Below are positions 21,975 through 33,403 of a stretch of DNA of 64,000 bases, piece by piece; the first letter of the stretch is position 1; every line of letters starts with the position of its first letter. This stretch comes from Meghimatium bilineatum (lineage: Eukaryota > Mollusca > Gastropoda > Stylommatophora > Philomycidae). The translations under genes and the position numbers were made by a program. The notes beneath the pieces were generated by a model. That model was not told where the DNA came from and made no database searches. It saw only the letters and a program-made list of their open reading frames with translations. The stretch lies in NCBI GenBank assembly GCA_034231615.1, contig CM067311.1, positions 19,348,173 to 19,412,172 on the forward strand, read 5' to 3'.

Positions 21975-22245
21975 CCAACATCCTAAAATTTCAAAAGTCA
22001 TAGAGGATTGACTTCACTGTACTCGGTTTCCCATATGTACTCTGTCAACGAAGCAGCAAGCTGCCTGTCAAGAGTATGACTCATAGTACATAACTCCATA
22101 GCTTCAAGCAATAATCCACAGGGATCTCAGAAAAAATTCCAACTTATAAACAAGATGACATGAGCCAGATTCTAACCCATGACCTAATGAACACAAGGCG
22201 AACAGCTTAACCAATACGCTAGGGAGATCCCCAACAAACATTCTA
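21975..22245 (-). mobile_element. SINE II copy (tRNA-like)
   Basis: The minus strand begins with an A-box-like TAGCGTATTGGTTAAGCTG and a B-box-like CATGGGTTAGAATCTGGC, followed by a shared body (tgattattgcttgaagctat block) and a 3' part ending near tagaggattgacttc in plus orientation. The same order recurs at 23525-23715 and partly at 30475-30640. Confidence 0.7.
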
Positions 22246-22285
22246 TCTTTGTCAAGTATGTGTGTGTCAAACATCTCATTCATAC

Positions 22286-22286
22286 A

Positions 22287-22326
<40 letters not shown>
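22286..22326. repeat. (AT)n microsatellite
   Basis: About 20 uninterrupted AT units. Confidence 0.95.
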
Positions 22327-22328
<2 letters not shown>

Positions 22329-22329
22329 T

Positions 22330-23520
22330 GGTATCAATAAATATGCCAGTATTGTGGCAGTTTGTATGTTTCAGAACAGAAGAAAATGAATCAGCACATG
22401 AGGAAAGAATTTTGCACAGCTGGGATCTGTGACTGATAACAATGCATTAGCTAAAGGGTTAACAAAGAACAGGAACAGTCAGTTACCAGATGCTGAAGGT
22501 TACAAAGGGTGAGATGATGCAACTATTGATTTTTCCATATGCTGAAGGATACAAAGGGAGAGACCATGCAACTATTGGTTTGCCCATATGTTGAAGGATA
22601 TTAGGGAGTGACTAAACACATATTGGTTTGCCCAGAATGCATAAATGTTGATTAAGAAAACTAAAACAAAGGACACACTGAATAGACCAGAGCACCTACG
22701 ATGTGTCAGGAGTGCCATGATTATGATCTGACAATTAACTAATTTCTTACATTATCAAGATACATAAGCTTTACATATACTTTATGTTGTTTGAATGAAT
22801 CACAATTATAGCTTATATTTGCTTACAACAAAATATTTAATGCACATTTTCATTAACAATATCTACAAACTTGAATTGCGTAACCCAAAAATATTTACAA
22901 ACTTGAATTGTGTAACTTCAATTTTCAAAACATTGAGCAGGTGAAATACAAATTCAGGATATGACTGTATATGACTTTGCATGTTTTTTCAAAGCAAGGC
23001 CACATTTGGTATTTTCATTTAACAATAGCAAAAAGTTTTTTTAAATGTGTACAACATTCATATTTCTATGTATACAAAGGTTGTGTGTATTTAGAAGGAA
23101 AATGACCAGACATGAACATATGATTTGAATTAATTTGGTGATGAATTTATTTCACTTTTATGAAATTAATTTAGTGTGGAACCAAAAACAAAACACAAAT
23201 TTTGAAGAATTAGAAAAAAATGGTAGACTTGCATCTCAAAGAATGCACTATATACACAAGCATGCATGAGCATGCACATAAATATCATTCATATATGCAA
23301 AGTTTCTCAAAATTAAAAAATTAAAATGTGAGAAACACAAGCAAAACAGCATAATATACACAGTTAAAATGAAAATAGGCAAGTAATATCACCCAGAACC
23401 ATATATTTAAATCACAAAAATCAGCTAAACAAATACATCAGAATATATACTGGTAAAAAATGGCAGCAGGAATATTGGAAATGAATAGGCATAGATAAGT
23501 CGGGCATACCTCAGATGTAT
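22330..23520. other. AT-rich spacer with a small tandem motif
   Basis: At about 22485-22640 a roughly 55-bp phrase (catatgctgaaggatacaaag ... actattggtttgcccata) repeats three times. Elsewhere nothing is recognised. Confidence 0.5.
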
Positions 23521-23524
23521 TCTG

Positions 23525-23715
23525 ATCCCCTAAAAAAGAATGGCTTTCTACAGAAAGTACCATACATAGCCTATAACTCTGTAGCTTCAAGCAATAATCC
23601 CTAAAGATTTTCTAAATATCCACTTTGTAAACAAGACATTATAAGCAGGATTCAAACCCTCAACCTCTTGAGCACAAAGTGAACTACTTAACAACTAATC
23701 CTGGGATATTCCAAC
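23525..23715 (-). mobile_element. SINE II copy
   Basis: A-box-like TTAGTTGTTAAGTAGTTCAC and B-box-like TGAGGGTTTGAATCCTGC on the minus strand, then the family body (gattattgcttgaagctac). Confidence 0.7.
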
Positions 23716-23925
23716 ATTGGAAATTAAACCAACAAGCAAGTAATATAAAAAAAATAGAAATAAAATTATGTATCCATCTATAACATGTCTTTAAGACATA
23801 CAATAAGATATGTCAAGAGGAATTAGGAGTGAACCAAAGACATAAAGATTTACTAGGAAATATGAGGACATAATTTGCATTGAAATGTCAACTTATCAAT
23901 GATATTTGTCAATATGCAGATTTCA

Positions 23926-25253
23926 ATATTCATACAGAATATCATAATGAATAACAGAGATAGAAACAAGATGTCAAAAGGCAAATGCTGTGACATACCA
24001 GCTGTCACCTTTGCTATTGCACCCAAACATCAACATGGAAATTAAGAAAGAAATGATTAAGAGCATATTTATACTAACACTATGCTACCAATGCCAGACT
24101 TGGCAACTGACATAAGAGAAAGATCGAAACTTGCGAAATGAAATGTCTAAGGAAAGCTATTGGAGTCACTAGACTAGACAAAATTTACAGTGAGAACATC
24201 AAAAAGATACAAGGTATCACATCATGCATCTAATATATAGAGTAACAACAGATAAAATAGTTTGGACATCTTATGAGGATGAACGATCAACTTCCCAGAG
24301 AACTTATAACAAGACGAAATCAGGATACAGAGCCAAGGGCAGACCTAGGAAAAGGTGGATAGACAACATCAAGACCACTATGAATAAACATGACTACACT
24401 TTAACCAGAGCAACACACCTGGCTCTGGAATGCAGACTACATCTCCTTCAAAAACCCCCTACGTGCAATGGCAAGTGTGGAAGCTACGACAATACCACCT
24501 AGAGATAGACAATAGAGGATATCATAGTGAATAACATATTGAAAAACAAAAACTTATTTCTGAATGGAAACAAGACCAAGATTATGAAAAGCAACAAAAC
24601 CACTAGCAAGGACTTAATTAGCATCAACAACAGCAAATTAGAAAGAGTCAATAATTTTCAATATCTTGGTCCTCTTATCAACAGTAAAAGTTATTGCTAT
24701 GAAGAAGTCAGAAGAGTTTGGCTATTGCGTCAAAGAAGCTGATACAAATAAAAAACATATATCTAAGCTGCTGCAAAACAACAAAACTAACATTCCTAAA
24801 AGCATTAATATTTCCAGTGGCAATATATGTGTGTGAATCCTGGACAATCACCACAAAGTGAAAAGTAAAATAGCAGTATTTTAAACAAATTGTTACAGAA
24901 AAATCCTTAGAACACCATGGACGAAAAAGATCATCAATATAGCCATCCTGAGAGAAATGAATGTAAAAGAAAACTGGCTAAACAGCATGGTTCTTTCCAG
25001 AAAACTACAAAATTTGGTCATATCAAACGCCATGACATACTAGAGAAGACCATAATGGAGGGGGTGATGCCAGGGAGGTGAACAAGAGACAGACCAAGAA
25101 AAAGACGGAAACTAGACATCAAAGCCCACCTGAACATGACAGTTAACAGAATCAGGAAGGCCAGCTCAAGATCAACAGAAGTTTCTTTTGAAAGGTTGTG
25201 ATGACTGCTACATCCTGTTCTGGATATGTTACCTGATAATGATGATGATGACA
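23926..25253 (+). mobile_element. RTE-like LINE fragment L, split by a family C insertion
   Basis: After the insertion at 23957-24518, broken frames read LNGNKTKIMKSNKTT, then RVNNFQYLGPLINS, then a CESWTI-like block, FGHIKRHDILEKTIME and RPRKRRKLDI: the RT thumb and C-terminal portion of an RTE-type polymerase. The end is CTGATAATGATGATGATGA, the usual tail. At least four frame changes or stops are present. A roughly 55-bp diverged similarity flanks it (23868-23922 and 25254-25308). Confidence 0.75.
23957..24518 (+). mobile_element. LINE family C, 5'-truncated insertion
   Basis: Flanked by an 18-bp duplication beginning ATATCATAATGAATAACA (23939-23956 versus 24519-24536, one mismatch). Broken translation gives TYQLSPLLLHPNINMEIKK, CEMKCLRKAI, YRAKGRPRKRWIDNI and RATHLALE, ending in an AGATAGACAATAG tail. 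This matches the order of the longer family C copy at 54.6-56.6 kb. Confidence 0.8.
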
Positions 25254-25309
25254 GAGGATACATCATTTTGAAATGTCAACTTAACACTGATATTGTTGAC
25301 ATACAGCTT

Positions 25310-25625
25310 TAATTCTCTTTTATATGCTGTGTCTTCTTGTTCTCATTCTTGTATTGTTTTGTTTTTTTCCTGATTTTTCTTATTTACCATACTTGTTTTA
25401 CCATTTGTGTTTGGTTATTGAAGATGACATAATTCTATGTAGTCCCTGTCTAGATTTCCTGTGTATCTCCATATCTTGATAAAGACCTTTGGTCAAAACG
25501 TCGATTAATTCTATTTTAAGCTCTTTGTAAAATCTATTTACTGGGTAACCTTTTTAACAAAATGTATAATGATCTACCTATATGGTACACACGTTTTACT
25601 ATTCTCCCACTCATTCAATAAACAT
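25310..25625 (+). repeat. Repeat H2 with stem-loop, copy 2
   Basis: TTGATAAAGACCTTTGGTCA followed by AAACGTCG forms a 4-bp GACC/GGTC stem whose flanks resemble hammerhead-core strands. It is followed by the shared gatctacctatatggtac block. Class unknown. Confidence 0.5.
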
Positions 25626-25989
25626 AGACAAATGTAATCAGCATATGGACTATCAATATGGTCAAAGAGGAAACAGTGATCCTAATAACATTAAAGAACA
25701 CTAAGAATAAGATGTTTACTTATCAATTAGTACAGTTTTTGTGGTGATTTTGAGGGGGGGGGGGGGGTTATTATGAATTGAAAATACTAGAATATGTCAA
25801 CAGTGATCTCCTAGTATTTTCCTTCCATATAGCATTCTTTTTTTTTCTCAATATTCGATATTCTCATAAGGCCATAGATAATTGGATGTTCCTCCTGAGA
25901 GTAATGGCAGACTACATGAGTATTATGCCAAGTATTTTCTTATGTATATGGCATCCAATGTCCAAATTAAAACAACTGAAAAAACTGTG

Positions 25990-26620
25990 GCACACGGTGT
26001 AAACACGAGAACTAAGGTATGTTTGTTATGTACATGTGTGTTCCTAGTGACCACCTACGGCTGCAAAACATAGACAATAAATAAAACTACAGCCAAGAGA
26101 ATAGAGGCTTTCTTCTTCTGCGTTCGTTCTCAAACTCCTGCAGATTAGCAGGATGTAGTCAAGAGAACAAAATTCATTGCGTCATCGTATACAGCATTGC
26201 TGCTATATCTGTGCCTTTCGGCCTGACACATTCGACTTCAGCATGGCTTTGGGTCATACGGACATCGAGGCTTTCAAAATAAAGTGCTATAGAAGTATCC
26301 TGACAATATCATGGACAGCAAGGAAAACCAACTAAGACGTTGTAAGCAAAATATCGTCCAAGAAGGCTGACTTTTAAACATCATATTAAGAAGGAAGTTT
26401 TTTCTTCCATGTAAAGATGGCATGAAAAGAGTGTTGTTGGAGCGAGCAATAGTAGGCAGTAGAGGCAAAGGTCAAACAAGACTCCTCTGGAGAAGAGATA
26501 TTTAGGAATGCATGCACATGTTGCTAGAGACCGTGGGATATTAGGAGATTAATAAGAAAGACTACATCCTGGAAAGAATACATCACACGACACATTCTTT
26601 ATATGAAAAATGGAGACAAT
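25990..26620 (+). mobile_element. RTE-B LINE fragment with a SINE inside
   Basis: Translation around the SINE gives TYGCKT, then INKTTAKRIEAFKIKCYRS and a TISWTARKTN block. The 3' end carries GACTACATCCTGGAAAGAAT. The aligned order matches 52900-53333. The RT catalytic core is absent and the frame has several stops. Confidence 0.75.
26113..26266 (-). mobile_element. SINE I, 5'-truncated, nested in RTE-B
   Basis: A perfect 9-bp duplication, GAGGCTTTC, at 26104-26112 and 26267-26275 brackets the 3' half of SINE I in minus orientation: CTTCTTCTGCGTTCGTTCTC, ctcctgcagattagcaggat, then cattcgacttcagcatgg. Confidence 0.88.
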
Positions 26621-26799
26621 TTTTTGGTAAAAATACATACTTTTTGGACTATTTTGGGCAGAAATACAAAATTACATATCTGGCATTGACACATCATTTA
26701 AGATGATAACTATAAATGTTGTTCAAGAAGTGACAAAACACTAATGTCCTGGAATGAAAAAAACAAGACATTAATTCCCATGTGTTGTCGGCGTCCAAG

Positions 26800-27050
26800 A
26801 GGGCAGCAAAGAATATTGACACTGTTAACTGTTAGACATATCGTACGAGATGGCTGAGGAGGTTTGGGGGATGGATTTAGCAGTCCCATCTCACAGAGGG
26901 TCGAAATGACCCATTGGCCATGCTGAAGTCGGATGTGTCAGGATGAAAGGCGATGATACAGCAGCTAAGCTGTAAACCATGACAATGCATTCTATTCTCT
27001 GGACTACATTCTACTAATCTGTTGTGCTGTGAGAATAAATGCTTAAGAAA
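26800..27050 (+). mobile_element. SINE I copy
   Basis: Shows agggtcgaaatgacccat, ccatgctgaagtcggatgtg, ctaagctgtaaaccatgaca and ctctggactacattctacta in order. The terminal GAA tail is decayed. Confidence 0.75.
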
Positions 27051-27479
27051 ACATTAGACATGGGTCATAGACCACAAGAGTTCCATTATATTCTCAAATA
27101 TTATCTGACAAGTTTAATTCAGAAAAAGGCCAAAATTCTTTTTTGCATCTTCTTATAAACGAGTTGTGACAAAATTCACAAAAAGTTGTATCCCATTTGC
27201 TCACTCACTATTTCTGCTGAATGCTAATTAAGATTACAGTAATTAAAGATTAATAAACTGGCAGAAGTTTAACCTTTTAACCGCTGCATATACAAATAAC
27301 CAAAATGTCAGAGGATGTGCGACAAAGTGGAGAGTGCCACATTATTTTAAAAAAAGTGGTAAATACTGAATAATGTAAAGAGGTTACTATAAAATCCTTT
27401 AAATGTAAAAAATAAATAACTAACAATAAAACAAAGAACAAGGACAATTTTTCGTGTTAGGCCCAACAGGGATTTTTCT

Positions 27480-28284
27480 CAAGAAACACATAACAATACA
27501 AAAAACAAAAACATAAAAATATTCTTAATTGGAATGAACAGGACATTTTTTTTCCACCAAAAAACATTGCCCAGTGAAAAGGGCAATGCATGTCTAGTAG
27601 AAAACAAGTTATGTGCATTCAATATGTGAGCATATATTTGCACACTATTGATAGACAGAAGTAGACATAGATCGGAGGACAATTGCTAGGGGTGATGAAA
27701 TTATGTGTAATAGATAAGATCAAGTGGAGGCCCAATACGAAAGAAGAGAAATCCAAAAGCAGAGTAAGGGGTCACCAATGAGTAATGACATGATAGTGGG
27801 GAAGGGGGAGGGAGAGAAAGAAATAAAGGGGGAAAGGCAAGAGAAAATAAATGTTTTTTAAAAGAAACTAACAATATGGGGGGGGGCACTACCATTAGAG
27901 GCAGAGACTATAGGAATCTATATATATGTGTAATAGGGAGGATCAGCAGTTGACAGTGTCTGGAATAGATGATGCATCAAAATATACACACATTCACATA
28001 TAATCACACAACCAAACATATGCCAACTGAACATAAACATCAATACATATATATGCATACAAATAATTAAAAAAAAGGACATCCAAATATAAACACATGC
28101 TTGAACCTACATACATATACCTGTATATAGGTGTACATAGCCACACAAAAATACATGCATGCCAACAGGCATACCCATATATACAGATACATAAATATTT
28201 AAGAAATACATATAAAAAATATATATCTTTTACATAGTCAATACATAGATGTATGAAAGATACCCACACAAAAAGCACAACCAT
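27480..28284. repeat. Left arm of a 1.6-kb imperfect palindrome
   Basis: The arm pairs over its whole length with 28316-29097 in reverse complement, from caagaaacacataacaata at the outer edge to tacccacacaaaaagcac near the centre. Identity looks roughly 85% with indels. No transposase is in either arm. Open frames on the arms (for example 27479-27682, minus) simply mirror each other. Confidence 0.85.
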
Positions 28285-28315
28285 GTAAATGCACCCATAA
28301 ACACACAGAATGCAA

Positions 28316-29097
28316 TGTTATGCTTTTTTGTGTGGGTGTCTTTCATACATCTACGTATTGACTATGTAAAAGATATATATTTGTATATGTATTTCTGAAA
28401 TATTTATGTATGTATGATGTGTATATATTGGTATGTCTATTGGCATGTGTATTTTTGTGTGGCTATGTACACCTGTATACAGGTACAAGCATGTGTTTAT
28501 ATTTGCATGTACCTTTTTTTAACTGTGTGTACGTGTATATATGTATTGATGTTTATGTTCAGATGGCATGTATTTATGTGTTTGGTTGTGTGATTATATG
28601 TGGATGTGTGTATATTTTGATGCATAATCTATTCCAGATGCTGTCAAGTGCTGATCCTCCCTACACATTTCTATAGTCTCTGCATCTATTGGTGCCCCCC
28701 CCCCCCACTCCTACTTATTTCATAAAAAATTTTTTTTTTAATTCTCTTTCCTTTTTCTTTATTTCTTTATTCCCCCCTCCCAACACCATCATAATATTAG
28801 TCATTGGTGGACCCTTACTCTGCGTTTGCATTTCTCTTCTTTCATATTGCACCTTCACTTGATCTTATCTATTACACATAATTTCATCACCCCTAGCAAT
28901 TGTCCTCCGATCTATGTCTACTTCTGTCTATCAATAGTGCGCAAATATATGCTCACATATTGAATGCACATAATTTGTTATCTACTTATGCAAAGCCCTT
29001 TTCACTGGGCAATGTTTGTTTTTTTATGAGAAAAACATGTCCTAGTCATTCCAATTTTGAATATTTTTATGGCTATTTTTATTGTTATGTGTTTCTT
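28316..29097. repeat. Right arm of the palindrome
   Basis: Reverse-complement partner of 27480-28284, with a gap of about 30 bp between arms. The outer edge, TATGTGTTTCTTGAGAAAGG, matches the start of repeat H1. Confidence 0.85.
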
Positions 29098-29200
29098 GAG
29101 AAAGGTCCCTGGGGGAGAAGAGGGAGTTTAACACAGCTGGACAATCTGTTAGTGAGAACACTGTAGCAGATACAGGAATAAGAACAAAAAACACAGATTT

Positions 29201-29204
<4 letters not shown>

Positions 29205-29252
<48 letters not shown>
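29205..29252. repeat. (TA)n microsatellite
   Basis: About 23 uninterrupted TA units. Confidence 0.95.
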
Positions 29253-29253
<1 letters not shown>

Positions 29254-29267
29254 GTATATTTATTAAC

Positions 29268-29527
29268 TCTTCTGCATTCGTTCTCAAACTCCTGCATATC
29301 AGCAAGATGTAGTCCAGAGAATGGACTGCACTGTGTCATGCTTTACAGCTTAGCTGCCGTATCTACGCCTTTGTGCCTGACACATCCTACTTCGACATGG
29401 CTTCTGGGTCACTTGACCCTAAATGGGATGGAACAATCAAAACTCCACTCCCAAAACCTAGTTAGCTGCCTCCTATGACATGCTTGGCAGTAGCCGTGGC
29501 ACTATTTTTTGCCCCCTTTCAGAACTC
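29268..29527 (-). mobile_element. SINE I copy, nearly full length
   Basis: On the plus strand it reads tctgcattcgttctcaaact, cagcaagatgtagtccagag, ttctgggtcacttgacccta and cctcctatgacatgcttggc, the family in reverse. ATTAAC at 29262-29267 and 29528-29533 may be a short target duplication. Confidence 0.82.
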
Positions 29528-29539
29528 ATTAACACACAA

Positions 29540-30470
29540 CAATTTTTATTGTAATATATACTTTGTTTTATTTCATGGTAATATATAATTACTTATCCTT
29601 AATATCCCCACCTATTTATGTAACCACAGTTACATATTAGTTACATACAAATGGACCTCACCTTTTTCCCCGATATTCTCTGCCATTTTGGTTATTAGAT
29701 ACATGTCAAAGAAACTTATACACTAGTATATATGGAAATTGTGCCATAAAAGGCACAATTCCAGATATGTTTTTGAAAAATTTCAAATACAATTTGCTGG
29801 CCATGGAAGTGAGTCTTGCAGATTTACGCAGAGCCAAGCATTTGAATTATAGACTGAATAACTAAATAAATTATGTGCAATCTCATAAAGTGGAGGATTC
29901 TAAGTATAACAATGAATAAATTGGTAGCATATCGTATTCTGGACTTCTCGATCAATCCAACATTTTATGGATAAAATTAATTGATGAATATATGGAAGAA
30001 TGACCTGGGATTGTAGTGACTTGTGGCTATGGAAACAATGAGGATCAGTAGTCATAAAATTCACAAACAAAATTATGGGGAAAATGTATCATCAAACGAA
30101 CAATAACATTGTCTATGACAATGATAAAATCTATATATCTGCTACATAAAAAAAAACACAATAAAATGTTCATACACTAGACATTACATTACAACTTCTG
30201 GAGGAAGTGCACAGATACCAAACTAATTAACTAACAACCAATAGACTTTGTAGGTGGCTATAACACAGACAACATCTAAATAGTGCTGTTTTATTACTAA
30301 AGATTGGCTGCAAAATATCACTAACATGTTCTGTCTCTTTTAATGCTAGTCCCTGAATACGTACCACATTTATCCACGATTCCTTTCTACAGAAAGTGTT
30401 TGCCTATGACCTTCATTCTATAAACATTTGTTTCAAATTAATACTAAAATTTTAAAAAGTACTTTTTTTA
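29540..30470. other. AT-rich spacer, nothing recognised
   Basis: No coding or repeat signal that I can support. Confidence 0.4.
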
Positions 30471-30474
30471 AAAA

Positions 30475-30640
30475 GAGGGGCTCAAAAGTGTAGAGGATAG
30501 ACTTAATGAACTTGGAATTCCCCTTTTGTACTCTTTCAATATTGCAACATACAACCTGGCAAGAGTAACAGTCAGAGTACATAAATCTGCAACTCAAACA
30601 GTAATCACAGGATCATAAAAAAATAATGCATTGTATCACC
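30475..30640 (-). mobile_element. SINE II, 3' part
   Basis: It shares with 21975-22245 the order agaggatagacttaatgaac, ttgtactctttcaat, cctggcaagagtaac and cagtaatcacagg. The tRNA-like head is missing or decayed. Confidence 0.55.
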
Positions 30641-30884
30641 GAATAAGTCATTGCCGCAAATAAAACAGTGCTACAATGCAACTACATTCTCTTAGCAACA
30701 TCCTGCTGGACATATAGTAATATCATTGTTTTCTACAAAAGATATACAGCAGGATTTTGGTAAAAAAACGAAATATAAAGCTAACCTATAGCATTTATTA
30801 ATGCTGAAGGGGTGTGAGATGTTAACGATCTTACATTTCAGTGGCTCTGTTATATGCTATATGACTTGTTACAATAGAAATTAA

Positions 30885-31205
30885 TTGTCTATGTAGATTT
30901 CTCAGAGTAACAATAAGAGATAAAATCAGAAACGAAAACATCAGACGACTAACACACGCAATGCCAATCCTGGATTACATCAAAAGACAACGGTTTTTTA
31001 AGTGGTTTTTCACATCCTTCCAGACTACCATGAGATGTGTCCCTCAAAAAGCATTACTATACATGATAGTTATAAAGCCAGGGGCAGACAATGCAAATGA
31101 TGGACTACAGAAATAAAGAAGTCAATTTAAAAAAAAAATATATGAAGCACACAAAAAAGCTATCTCCAGAGAACTCTGTGACACTGCAAGGCACACAAAA
31201 AGAAA
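30885..31205 (+). mobile_element. LINE family D fragment
   Basis: It parallels 9950-10260 almost phrase for phrase (aacatcagacgactaacaca, catcaaaagacaacggttttt, gccaggggcagacaatgc, gctatctccagagaactct). The frame is broken at several points. Confidence 0.7.
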
Positions 31206-31239
31206 GAAAAGTTATATGAGGGCGGTAGCCATTATTTTT

Positions 31240-31370
31240 CTCCCTCGCAGTCTTTACTTCCCGGATTAATCCGGTACCCACTTAAGACTGGGTCGATCCA
31301 GGACCATTTTAGGATAACCCACATGCGAAGCCAGTGTGCTAACTACTCACTGCACTATGCAGCCCCCAAG
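31240..31370 (-). mobile_element. tRNA-like SINE III
   Basis: The minus strand reads GCATAGTGCAGTGAGTAGTT as an A-box region and GGTCCTGGATCGACCC as a B-box-like element, followed by CCGGATTAATCCGGGAAG, a perfect small palindrome. It resembles no other SINE in the window. Confidence 0.5.
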
Positions 31371-31814
31371 TGTTATTTGAGAACAAATACTTAACAAAGA
31401 ATACACTTGTAAACAAGATGTCACATGCCAATTTAAAAAATAGGACAAATGACTTGATCACCACTCAAAAACAAGGTATATGTCAGAAACAAAATGGCTT
31501 CCATCAAACATGAGACTAGACTCAAACATCTATGAATTACATGCCCATATTTCATCTGTCAGTGTTACCATAATATTAACTCTTGGTAAAATATACTATG
31601 CAATCATCATCATCAAATGCCATCTCCGCAACAGAATTTTGGCTGCAACAGATCTCCAACATCCCGTCTCTTGTCTTGGTGGTGCACTCTGCTAAACTGT
31701 AACCTGTCCATCATATGATGTTACTCTCCCACTTGTATCTCTGCCTACCTCTTGTTCGCTTTCCTTTGACTTTACACTCAAGTAAAATCTTCAATAATCT
31801 TGTCTTTTAATGTG

Positions 31815-32898
31815 TCAAAAATATTTTATTTGCCTGATCTTTATTTCTCTTAGTAATTCTTTCTTCATATTGAGTGTTTTTAGCACCTCTTTATTTGTTT
31901 TCTTTGCTTTCCATGATGTTCTCCCTATTCTTCTATATATCCACATCTCAAAGGCATCAATTGTGTCTTCTAATTGTTTATTTAGTGTCCATGATTCTGA
32001 GCCATACATTAATATAGAATAGATGTAGTATTTTATCATTCTCGTTTTTAACTTTGTAATTTGTTTAGATGTTACTATTTTCCTCATGTCATTGAAGGTA
32101 CTTTTAGCCATTTCTATTCTCCTTTTAACTTCTGTTTCACATCTGTCATCATTTGTGACTATGTGTCCAAGATATTGATAATGCTTTACTTGTTGTAGTT
32201 TCTCTCCATGTATGTTTATGATTAGCTCTTGTTCTTCTGTGTCTTTGCTGATTATCATGGTATTTGTTTTTTGGATATTTATATCCAGCCCATATTCATT
32301 ACTTGATTTATTGACTTGATCTATTAGTCTTTGTAGTTCATGTTCACTATCCGCCAAAAGAACAGTGTCATCTGCATATCTAAGGTTGTTTATATTTTCC
32401 CATTGATCTTGAGTCCTGGTATTTCTTCTATATTTTTAAAGATATTCTCTGTGTAGATATTAAATAGGCTTGGTGATAAAATGCATCCTTGTCTTACCCC
32501 TCTTCTTATTTCTATGTATGGAGAGTAGTTGTTTTCACACCTTATTGATGCAGTTTGTATATATTTCTATTTAGTCTGATGTCTTTTCCATCTATGCTTA
32601 TTTCTTGAAGACATTTGATTAATTTTTCATGTTGGACTCTGTCAAAGGCCTTGCTGTAATCTATGAAACAAATATATATATATTTTTGGACTTCTATATA
32701 TTTATTAATCACTAGTGGGATACTCAGTATAGCTTCTCTGGTTCCTTTGTTTTTCCTAAAACTGAATTGTTCTTCACTAACCTCTGTGTCTATCTTGTTC
32801 GCAATTCTTTCATGTATTATCTTGAGGAGTATTTTAGTTAAATGACTCATTATACTTATTGTTCTATATTCTGTACAATCCACAGCCCTGGGCTTCAT
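31815..32898 (-). pseudogene. RTE-A reverse transcriptase remnant
   Basis: The piece at 32542-32898 reads RTISIMSHLTKILLKIIHER, then EEQFSFRKNKGTREAI and ICFIDYSKAFDRVQHEKL, which holds the motif A aspartate. The piece at 31815-32357 starts inside the post-motif-C region (ADSEHELQRLI) and continues through HYQYLGHIVTNDDRC, YGSESWTLNK and FEMWIYRRIGRTSWKAKKTN. Between them about 180 bases with stops cover the GVRQG and YADD region. The enzyme copied element RNA at a nicked target; this copy cannot. Confidence 0.85.
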
Positions 32899-33403
32899 AG
32901 GCAGTGGTATGAATATTGATGTTTTAGGTCTCTAGTTATGTGGACTGATTCATATATGTCATTGCAAAGTTCTGTGATAGGTATCTATACCAAATCATTT
33001 GTTTTTATTATTATGTCTGCTGTTATGTTGCCAGATCCTGCAGCCTTTCAACATTTTATTGCATTTTCTACTTCTGATTTCAGTATTGCTGGTCCATCAT
33101 TGTTGTGTATTATTGTTTTTTTTGTTCCGTTGGTCGTCAAACAGTTCTATCACATAATCTGCCCATCTTATAAGTACTTCTGTTTTATCAAATATTATTT
33201 TTCCATTTTTATCTTTAATGCATCCACCCCCATTTATAGGATTTTACTTATTTGTGATCAGCCATATCTCCTTATGTATTAATTTTGTCTTCTGTTGTAT
33301 GGACTCTATTTCACTGCATTTTGTTTCTGACCATTGTTTTTTGGCTTTTCTGCACATATTACATATCTCCTAGTCTATAATTTAGTATTTTTAGCTTTCT
33401 TTC

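Noticed and set aside
27994-28284. 96-residue hydrophobic, cysteine-rich frame that could be read as a membrane protein
   Set aside because: It arises from TA/TGTA-rich low-complexity sequence in a palindrome arm, and its mirror appears on the other arm.
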